The notes beneath the pieces were generated by a model. That model was not told the DNA's origin. It did no database searches and worked only from the letters and a program-made list of their open reading frames with translations. From positions 6,510,001 through 6,574,000 of the forward strand of contig CP075495.1 in the NCBI GenBank assembly GCA_021613535.1: a stretch of 64,000 bases of DNA, written 5' to 3'. Positions 52,234-61,783 of this stretch are shown in pieces. The stretch's first letter is position 1. Every line of letters begins with the position of its first letter. Made by a program: the position numbers and the translations under genes. Source of the stretch: Adineta vaga (lineage: Eukaryota; Rotifera).

Positions 52234-54101
52234 ATGTCATCTTATCGAGTGTTAACTGAAAAGCCGGATGCTGATGCTATTGAAATGTTTTGTGGACAAA
52301 TTCCACGTACAATGTCTGAAAATGAATTACGCATTTTCTTTGAACAGTATGGACGTATCTATAAATTAAATATTTTACGTGATAAACAAAATGGTGAATC
52401 TAAAGGTTGTTGTTTTATTACTTATTATACACGTAAAGATGCAATTCATGCTCAAAATCTTTTACATAATCTAATGATTTTACCTGGAATGCATTATCCG
52501 ATACAAATAAAACCAGCTGATATTGAAAATCGTAATGAAAGAAAAATTTTCATTGGTATGATTTCAAAATCATGTCATGAAGAAGATATCAAACAGTTAT
52601 TTAAATTATTTGGTTCTATTGAAGAATGTACTGGTGTGTAAAAACGTTCTACGGAGATTAAATCTCAAATTTTTCTTTTATTTTGAAGTTCTTCGTGATA
52701 CAAATAATCGTTCTCGTGGTTGTGCTTTTGTTACGTATCAAAAACGACAATCAGCATTGAATGCAATACGAACAATGCATCATTCATGTACTATGGATGG
52801 TTGTTTATCACCTATTAATGTTCGTTTTGCTGATACAACAAAAGATAAAGAAGCAAGAAAAATGCAACCAAAATTCGATGAAAATCTTTTTCAAAATATC
52901 ACTACAAATTCATTACCTGAAACTAATGATAACTTAAGTTCCTTCAACGTACTGCTCTTCAATCAACTTTGTTCGAATGCAATTCCACATGTCAATGATC
53001 TATCTTGTGGAGATAATAATACAAATCATTCATTTCCTCTTTCAAATATTCTAAAAGTAAAATCGAATTATAATGAACAAAATAAAATATTATCTTCATT
53101 TGCACCTTTAACTACGGAAGTATTATGCCATACATTACTTTCAGGAGATCAGGAAAAAACATCATATTATTTGTTTTATAGTGGAAAAGTGTTGACGGAA
53201 TTGAAGAAACTCCTTTACGTTCATTTGACAATTCAGTCAACAAAGCAACTGGAGAAGGCAATGAAGTAACTATCAACACATCTTTATTATGTGCTGATGA
53301 TCAAAGTACAAAACAACAGCATATGACCAACGTCAAAGGTTTGACATGTATAGATATTGTTAGCGTATCGGTTTCTTTTTCACCGCAAATGTTTCTCATG
53401 ATACTGGGCTATAAAAGTTTTGATATACTACGTCATCAGTTGCTTTTTCCTATATTTTACAGATGATCTTTCAACATCAACTAATTTCTTTCCTAATTCT
53501 GACATACATACACATACATACCCAAGTGCAACAGATGATGATCTTCGTCTATTGGACAGTTTCCTATCGTTAACTACAAAGGAAATTGTACATCTCTCTA
53601 ATCTTTCATCTGTTGATGATATCAATTTTCAATCATCGAATAATCTAAATAATAATAATTCTCAATTAATAATACATTCCAATGATGAAAAACAAATCAT
53701 TGGACCTGTGGGTTCAAATCTGTAAGTAAATTCTGTTCTATTCAATGATTATAACAAAAAATCTCCTGTTCCTTTCCCTTTAGTTTTATCTATCATCTTC
53801 CATCAGAATTTACTGATCATGACTTAGCTGAAATATTTTCACCATTTGGTAATATTCTTTCAGCTAAAGTAAATTATAAATTCTTTTGAAAATTTATCAA
53901 TCAACTAAATTTTATTCTTTCACAATTAAAATTTAAAAAAAAAAGGTCTTTATCGATAAAATTACAAATCGAAGTAAATGTTTTGGCTTTATTTCCTACG
54001 ATAATATCTATTCTGCTCATCAAGCAATTAAACAAATGAATGGTTTTCACATTGGTTTCAAACGTTTGAAAGTGCAATTGAAAAAACCACGTCTACAATA
54101 A
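52234..54101 (+). CDS. CELF/Bruno-family RNA-binding protein
   Basis: CUGBP/Elav-like regulator of splicing, translation and decay that binds UGU-rich RNA. Exons: 52234-52633, 52689-53119, 53182-53338, 53463-53721, 53784-53868, 53946-54101; 495 residues. Three RRMs are seen: RRM1 with [14 protein letters not shown] and [12 protein letters not shown]2 with [11 protein letters not shown] and SRGCAFVTY, and C-terminal RRM3 with [10 protein letters not shown] and SKCFGFISY, ending [11 protein letters not shown]. The ~200-residue linker between RRM2 and RRM3 is Asn/Ser-rich and not conserved. The last acceptor is preceded by ten adenines, an unusual 3' splice site. Retaining intron 53120-53181 keeps the frame open to a stop at 53269 and would drop RRM3. 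The stop overlaps an AATAAA. Confidence 0.94.
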
Positions 54102-54102
54102 A
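54097..54102 (+). terminator. AATAAA overlapping the CELF stop codon
   Basis: The stop TAA (54099-54101) is inside CAATAAATC. The convergent receptor gene's stop is 101 bp further, so an early cleavage here would limit antisense overlap. Confidence 0.4.
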
Positions 54103-54202
54103 TCTTTCATTTTCATCGAAAAAAAAACAACACACACACATGCACGCACACATAGATGAGAAATGTTTTAAAATTCAAATATAGGCACTAGTTTTTGTTT
54201 TA

Positions 54203-57200
54203 TCAAAATCGATTCGATTTCATAGCATCAATTGGTTTTCGATTATCATAAATGGATGGTGCTAAAAGAGAGATAGAATAATTAAAGATAAAAATTTACT
54301 TCTTCTTCTTTCGCTTTCGTTTTACCTTGTAAAATAATTCCACATGTACCAGCAACACAAGCTGTAGTAAAAATATAGAGAAAAAGGCGATCAATAACTA
54401 AAGCAACGTATTTCCATTCTTCTTTCACCTTAAAAGGAAAAATAAAAGAGAAAAAATTTGAAATAAATCACATTATTCTTCTTTAATTTCATACTTTTTT
54501 TTCTTCATCTTCTTGTCTCATATGTGTAGCAATACATTTTAATCCATCAAAAGCTTTCTTTATTTCATGTGGATAAAGTGATGGTTCATTCGAATGATGA
54601 TTATGTTTTAAATCATTATCATTTACTTCTAATCCATCGGAATCAACATCATAGTCATCTAATAAACGTGTTTTAGGTTTACGTAATTGATATGAACTTG
54701 AATGAAGTAATGGTACAACAAAACTTGCTGTTGCTGTTGTTAATGCTGCTGCTGCTGCGCGATGAGACGATTTCATATGTGATTGATTCACTGATGGCGT
54801 ATAATAATGTAATGGATCTATAGTTTTTGGTCGACGCATCCATAATAATTTTGGTAAAACATGTAGAAAAACACGTCGTACCCATGGTGGCATTTGATGT
54901 GTTAATGGCGAACGAAAATGTATATTAAGAACAACAACAGTAACAACAATAGATAATGTGACGAGAATCATTGTAAATAAAAGATATTTTCCAACTAATG
55001 GTACAACAAGAGATGTTGGTGGAATGAGTTCAGCTAATAGTAAAAAGAAGACAGTCAATGACAGTAATATTGAAATGCAAAGTGCCACTTTTTCACCCGA
55101 ATCAGATGGTAAATAAAATGTTAGAACAGTTAGAAATGATATTCCAACACATGGTATTATTAAATTTACAGTATAGAAAAGTGTCTTTCGCCGTATAATT
55201 ATTAAAAATGTTATATCAGGATATGTTTGAGGACAGCATGTATATTTACGAATATTTCGATTAGCTGGAACACCCATAATATCCCATTCAACCGAACGAT
55301 AAAAATCTGTTAAATCAATTGCATATGGTACACCTAGAATAAACATATTCACGATTGAAATTCTTCTATTAAACGAAATTTCATTTTTACTATTATTGCC
55401 ATAGACAGGTATTGAACCATTTGTTTGATTGATATGAACAAGATCAACTTGTTCACCTGAATATGTCCAAGAACCAAATTTCATTTGACAATGTTGAATA
55501 TCTATATAAAAAAACAAAAAAAACTATACAATTTCAGTCTTATTAGATTAAATGATAACATATAGCTTGGATTTCTATGTCAATAAGATAACATTTCCCT
55601 ATGATCTTCAACCAAATATTACATGTATAAAAAAAACAAGGAGAAATACTAACCGAAGGGAAAAAATTCCACATCGATCGTACAACTTGATTTGTAGATT
55701 GCTGGCGGCTAAAATAAGAAACAAAATAAATAAACAGAAGAATAACTTTTCTTTTACTTACCTCCCAAATCACTCGACCATCATAATAAACAGTAGCCTT
55801 TGTCATTAACGTTACTTCATAATTACCATCAGCACTACATAAAAGCAAAATTCAAAAAATAAGCATATTTTTGTGTTTTCTTTGTTGCAAGCGGTAAAAA
55901 CACACACAGTGCTTTCATCTCATGCATAGATTTAATATATGTATGTGTATATGTGGATGTGCAGTTAATTCGATGCAAATAGAAAGAAAAAGGAAACATA
56001 TCACCAACTTATTAAAAAGTACCATATCCGGTCGCCATAGTTCACTAGCCGGAATGGAGATGTTGGTTAAATTATAAAAATCCAATGGATTCCATTTTAA
56101 ATGTTCATCAATCCATAACTAAAATTGATTAGTTATTAGGTAACTTAACTCATTGTCTTGCCTTTTTCTTTTCTGACATGTATATTTATAGTACATATAT
56201 CATTATCATTATCTATTTTGTAAGTATAGTAACAGAGACTGTCTATTGACGTCAAGTCTGTTGACGGATGTCTGTGTGTTTTCAACGCTTGCATATCATT
56301 TGGATAATATATTCTTGTCAACAATGTTTATTCATAACTATCCGAAGCGTTGATAGAGAAAGAGCAACAAAGTCTCATCGAATGCATGTGTGTATATGTA
56401 GAAAAAGAAATTCGTCTTTCATCTCATATGCATATATACAGAGAGAAAGAGAAAAAGAGAGAGAGAGAGATAGCACCCGTCTACCTACTCTTGCAGAAAA
56501 ATCAAGGAAATGACGAGCAGCGAAATGAAAATAATGATCTAATATGTTTTGTAATATTCCTATGTCGACACCTCATTGCCATTAAGTCAATTATATTAAT
56601 GATGATACGAATGTGTATGTGTATGTGTATGTGAATATAAATGGATAATGTGATAGAAATCATAAAAAAAAGTAAATAAATAATAAATAAATGAACTTAT
56701 ATATATATCTGCTGTTGAAATGATGGTGTTTCAAATGAATGGAAAGAATATATAGTGCAACAATGAAGTGTAACAACATCCAGCCACAACAGAAAGAAAA
56801 TTACTTGTTATACAAAACAATGTCAGGAAGCCAGATTTGTTGGCTTGGAATGTAGAGTACGTCCACGCCTCCATATTTGGCTGGATCCCATCGAAGTTTA
56901 TCGTCGTACCACTCCTACTCATGCATGCACTCCTATTCGTATTTAATTTGTATGAATTCTCAAATTCGATTAATCGTGTAATCAAGATAACTCAATACTT
57001 GTTTTTTTCTTTTCTGCTTCTTCTTCTTCTAATCTTACCTGTTTCAACCAAACATTTGAAGTCATTATTTGATTCTTTTCATCCTTGAAAAAAAACAAAA
57101 CATATAAAGTTATGTTGTATCATATTAAAGATTTAGTCAATCGTTTTTTCTCTTCATACCACATCGAGTAATTGTGTTAATCGGAGACCCAAATAAACAG

Positions 57201-57420
57201 TTAGTTTTTCACTATTATTTTTTACTGGACGAATTAATTTATTGTAAGCACGAACTTTAATTAGTTCTTCATATAAACGTTTTGCTTCAGGATTAGCAAT
57301 CGTAACTATATGTATATATATTAATGAGCATGAAAACAATCAATTATAGTTTCAAAACTTACCACCAATGAAGCACCAATATAGATAAAATATCAATAAT
57401 ATGATAATACTTGAATCCAT
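54203..57420 (-). CDS. nicotinic acetylcholine receptor alpha-type subunit with two alternative exons
   Basis: Ligand-gated cation channel subunit of the Cys-loop family; plasma membrane. Exons (minus): 57363-57420, 57160-57305, 57039-57083, then either 56805-56914 (4a) or 56009-56118 (4b), 55762-55834, 55654-55708, 54495-55501, 54326-54428, 54203-54261; 551 residues with either choice. It has a signal peptide, [18 protein letters not shown] and the Cys-loop [15 protein letters not shown]. Vicinal cysteines in loop C ([10 protein letters not shown]) mark an alpha-type, agonist-binding subunit. M1-M3 are conserved ([38 protein letters not shown]), with Glu at the cation-selectivity position. 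A long basic/His-rich M3-M4 loop and M4 follow. It is head-to-head with a non-alpha subunit and tail-to-tail with CELF. Confidence 0.93.
55921..55926 (-). promoter_or_regulatory. UGCAUG motif downstream of exon 4b
   Basis: Single UGCAUG in the intron 82 nt downstream of the 4b donor. Rbfox sites in this position usually promote inclusion of the preceding exon. I found none between 4b and 4a. Confidence 0.45.
56009..56118 (-). other. alternative exon 4b of the alpha-type receptor subunit
   Basis: 110 nt, the same phases as 4a and the same alignment length. It encodes [14 protein letters not shown], then [16 protein letters not shown]. It keeps the loop D tryptophan and the WxPD loop A motif but changes most other residues and adds possible N-glycosylation sites (NLT, NIS). 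It has a normal acceptor (CAATTTTAG). Confidence 0.8.
56441..56470. repeat. GA-rich tract between exons 4a and 4b (CU-rich in the transcript)
   Basis: On the minus-strand transcript this is a CU-repeat, a PTB-type binding tract, lying in the intron between the two alternative exons. Confidence 0.6.
56805..56914 (-). other. alternative exon 4a of the alpha-type receptor subunit
   Basis: 110 nt, phase 0 in and phase 2 out. It encodes [16 protein letters not shown], then the loop A region [15 protein letters not shown], the canonical nicotinic receptor version. Its acceptor (GCATGCATGAGTAG) lacks a pyrimidine tract and contains UGCAUG. Third codon positions are markedly C/G-rich compared with the flanking exons. 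Confidence 0.8.
56920..56929 (-). promoter_or_regulatory. overlapping UGCAUG motifs at the exon 4a splice acceptor
   Basis: On the transcribed strand the intron end reads GUGCAUGCAUGAGUAG before exon 4a, giving two overlapping UGCAUG elements 6-15 nt from the acceptor. UGCAUG is the Rbfox recognition motif, and Rbfox bound upstream of an exon usually represses it. Confidence 0.5.
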
Positions 57421-57881
57421 GCATTGAGCCGAGTTTCCTTATTTCATTTTATTTCATTAATATGATCTAATCATTGAGTAGAGAAAAAAACGAGAAGAAT
57501 CAAAGATTTTGATTAGATGGCTTTTTTTACCCATTCTTAGCATTCTCTCTCTCTCTTATATGTATGTGTAACGATATAGGATGAACAACACTATGAGGTC
57601 ATATCTTATCCTTCTCTGATTTCTAACTCTTCTGATAAGACGACATTGATAATGGTTGAGTACCACTGCCGGCATGCGTATGCTATATGAGTGAATAAAC
57701 ACATCACTTTGTTAATTTATACTCTTCGTTTTCCTTTGTATGTGCTTTTGTATACTATGTCAATTTAAGACAACATATGTTTTGACTTAGATCGCCTTCT
57801 TTCTCTATCACTGTTACAGTTCCTCAATTTGCTTTTCTTGACACTCCTTAGGACGATAAGAGAAGTCGCCCTCTTCTCCTC

Positions 57882-57912
<31 letters not shown>

Positions 57913-59666
57913 TGTCATTATTTTGTCTCAACGGTAAAAACATACGCGTGGATAAACAAATCCATTGAATCTGTGTTTTCATGGAAGGAAAAGACGCTTA
58001 TCTATACATGAAAGCATTGGTGTCAAAAGAGAATATATGTATATGACTACACCAGTAAAGATATCTTCAACATTGCGCTAGTCAACTTCAAACAATGTTC
58101 TATGTGTACATAAAGAAAGCAATGCATGTCTTAACTAATGGAATAGTCAATATAGATAGATAAAAAAAAGCACTTGGTGTAAAAAAAACTAGGAAAGACA
58201 ACGAATAAAGACGGAATATGTTATTTTTTCATCGTTCTTTATTAGACTAAGAAGAAAAGAAAATACGCGAGAAACGATAAAAGACAAAAGAGATGACGCG
58301 TGCAAATTAGACAATTGCATATAATAATCTTGTTCGATGTTAATATAGATACATCTGCATGTGTATTGTCTAAAATAGAATCTTATTCAATATACACAAG
58401 AGAATATGAACAGTTGTCAAAAGAATATAAGGCTAATTATACTTTACTAAAAGAAACTCCGAATACAGATTCATACTATTACAGAAGCCAATTAGATTCA
58501 TGCTGTTACGACTAATGTTTGTCTTTGCCTATTAGTATCATTTGCTTATATGCACAAATTTTCTCGACTGAGTTGCCCTTTTTCTTACCAGAAATCTAAT
58601 GAGAAAACGGTAAGCGGAAGATTGACCGAAGTGAGTTGATATATATATTATATCAAATATTAGAAGATACTTTTATTTTGTATCAAAGAAAAAGAAAGTC
58701 TTGTATATACTTTCTTCTTCTTGTTGTTCTTTGCTTCTAACTATTTTCAATATAATTATGATTTGTATATATACTTTAGTGAAGTGAAAAATATCGTTGT
58801 AAAACACATACGTACATACTGATCGTGTATAACCATATTAGGATCGAGAGGAATGAATTTCGCTCGTTATTGAACGAGCCTATATATGCGTACATAATCA
58901 GAACCGATCAAATCAAAGCAGTCATCCTTATTTATACATATAGGATGTAGTTAAAAAACGAACTTGTCGTTTTTTTCAACGATGACTACCAATATGAATT
59001 AGATCATTCGCGTCTTTCTATCTCTCGTTACAAAGTAGAAGAAGAAGAAATTCTAGCAATTGAAAAGAAGAAACAGATGGTAATATAATGTGTTAAAGAT
59101 GAGAAACTCTTACCGTAACACAATGATTTCTCATTTTTTTTCTCTCTATTCTTTTTGCTGACTGATTTGTATATATGGATTCTATTTAACAAAAAAAATC
59201 AACCAGTACTATCAAATGGCCTCAGGATAAAACATTTAGATTTCTCCAGTTGCGGCATCTTCTCTTCTCTTCTCTTCTCTTCTTTCTCTCTCCCTCTCTT
59301 TCTCTCAATGTCTATGGAGAAATGGTAACAGCAGGAAAAGAAACAGGAATAAGAATAACACTGATGACATTATTTCGACTAGAGTCTCTTCTCTTCTTTT
59401 TTTTCTATGCTTGATTCTCTCTGTTCTTTTGTCTCTAACTAAACAAGGCTTCTTTTATTCAGTCGTCGTTTCTTTATTGCTTTTGTAAGTCTACGATTCA
59501 TCTACATTCAATTAGAACCTTGTCTAACAAACCTATATTTATTGTAAAAAAAAACCGAGGAGAAAAAAAATCTTGGCTACATTCAATCTTAATATAGAAA
59601 TCTTTAGACGTGCTATTGATAAGTATCGACTGTTGTTCGGCTCTATCCATCTAGTCGTTATGTCTT
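57421..59666. other. shared upstream region of two receptor subunit genes
   Basis: 2.2 kb between divergent receptor genes. Contains an ATC/TCA repeat (57882-57912), a perfect 7-bp hairpin, GCTCGTT/AACGAGC with loop ATTG (58862-58879), and TCTTC repeats near 59258-59284. No supported coding exon. Confidence 0.55.
57882..57912. repeat. (TCA)n trinucleotide repeat, slightly interrupted
   Basis: TCA units with one ACC interruption between the divergent receptor genes. Confidence 0.75.
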
Positions 59667-61783
59667 ATGTTGATGCCGTACTTATATTGGTTACTATTGA
59701 TTCTATTCAATATACTCCTATTCTGGATCAAAGACGGTAAAGATCTTATCTGTTTTTTTTTCAAAATCTTTCAACTAAACTTATCGATGAAAAACTTTTC
59801 ATTTTTAGTTCATAGTTCATATCATGAAGAACAATTATTTAAAGAATTATTTCAAAATTACAATCCATTGATTCGTCCTGTACGCAATGTGGAAGAAACC
59901 ATCACTGTATCATTTAGTATTGCTTTATTACAATTGATTAGTGTTGTTGAAAAAGAACAGGTTTTGAAAACTAACGTTTGGTTACAAGTTGTATGTATAT
60001 GAACAACAAAAACCGATATTCATGAAACAATGTATTATTTTTCGTTCGTTTTTTTTCAGAAATGGAAAGATTATCAAATGCAATGGAAACGAGAAAAATA
60101 TGGTGGAATTCAATCGATACGTGTTCCACCAAGTCAAGTTTGGACACCTGATGTAAATAAAACAAGAAATAGCAGTTTTCTTATCTTTAACAAAAAAATC
60201 TTTATTGATATTTAGGTCGTTTTATTTAATAATGCGGATGGTAAATATGAAGCATCATTTAAATCAAATGTTGTTATTTATTATAATGGTGATATGAATT
60301 GGGTACCACCCGCTATTTATAAATCAAGTTGTTATATCGATGTTAAATTTTTTCCATTTGGTAAATCATAAAATTGAAGAAGAATATATGAATGAATTTC
60401 ATTTTCGTCCTTCATTCTTTTGTTTAGATAAACAAACATGTGAATTACGTTTTGGTTCATGGACATATGATCAACAACAAATGAATTTTACTTATTATAC
60501 TGAAACTGAGAAGAATATTACGATTAAAGATTATGTTGTTAGTGGATCATGGGATTTACTTGAAGGTCCTATGTTTATACAACAATCATCATCATTACCA
60601 ATCGCAAATAATGAGAGTGATCCAAGTAGTTCATCAATAGCAGTAACAGATGCTCGTCTTAAAAAAGCCGATGGGCGAGATCGAGTTGAATTCGTGTGTC
60701 GACTTGTCATCAAACGTAAAACACTTTTTTATACAGTCAATTTAATTATACCAACGGTAAGTTTATATTAAAAGAGAAAATCAATACGAATCAATAAACT
60801 ATCTTCTAGGTGCTTATTTCATTTTTATCAGTCTTCGTTTTTTATCTACCAACTGATGCTGGTGAAAAAATGACATTATCCATTTCAATTTTACTTGCTT
60901 TAGTTGTGTTTTTATTACTTATATCAAAAATTCTACCACCAACATCAATTGTTATTCCATTAATAGCTAAATATCTTCTATTTACATTTATTATGAATAT
61001 AATAACAATATTTTTTACAGTTGTGATTATCAATTATAATTATCGTACTTCGCGTACACACAAAATGCCAAATTGGATCAAACGTCTTTGTATTGATATT
61101 TTACCACAAATTTTAAGAATGGAAAGACCAAAAAAATACGAAAAGGATGATAATATACATGTTACAGAAGCTGATCGTGCTAAACGTACTATGTTAAATT
61201 ATATGCAAGCATCACGTGCATTATCAATTGCATCACCAACAGCCATGAATAACGATAATGCTACTAATTCTAATGATAATAATACAACAAATCATTATGA
61301 TCAACCATTAGAATTAAAAAAACGTCATTCATCAAAAAAGAAACATCATCATTATCGACATTCTTCAAGACGACATCAACAATCTATGAATCAATCATCA
61401 ACAACAACCGATGATGAAGAACAACAATTAACAGCTGAAGAAGTCGATCTATTATTAACAAAAGAAGCCTTTGAAGCAGCAGAAGATTTAAGTTTTATTG
61501 CCAATCATATGCGAGCAGCTTGTCATTATGAAGAAGTAATAATAATAATTAAAACTAATCATGAAATTTATTCTACTGCTCTTTTCATTTTTAGATTCGT
61601 GATGATTGGAAATATATTGCATCTGTGATCGATCGATTACAATTATTTATCTTTTTTGCTGTTACTGCGATTGGTACATTAAAGATTTTGTTTAGTGCAC
61701 CGGAACTTCTAAAAGTAGTCGATCAATGTGCTATATTGAAAAAATGGGATCCAACATTTAACAATGCCACTTGTACGTTCTAG
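59667..61783 (+). CDS. nicotinic acetylcholine receptor non-alpha subunit
   Basis: Cys-loop cation channel subunit, probable partner of the divergent alpha-type subunit. Exons: 59667-59736, 59809-59990, 60060-60152, 60216-60360, 60428-60756, 60810-61535, 61595-61783; 577 residues. It has a signal peptide ([14 protein letters not shown]), [16 protein letters not shown] and the Cys-loop [15 protein letters not shown]. Loop C lacks adjacent cysteines ([13 protein letters not shown]) and carries a Ser/Asp-rich insertion, so it is non-alpha. M1-M3 are typical ([38 protein letters not shown]). The M3-M4 loop is His/Ser-rich, with polar runs and [20 protein letters not shown]4 is followed by an extracellular tail with two cysteines. 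No duplicated exon is seen here, and its intron within the WTPD/VVLFNN region is absent from the alpha gene. Confidence 0.92.
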
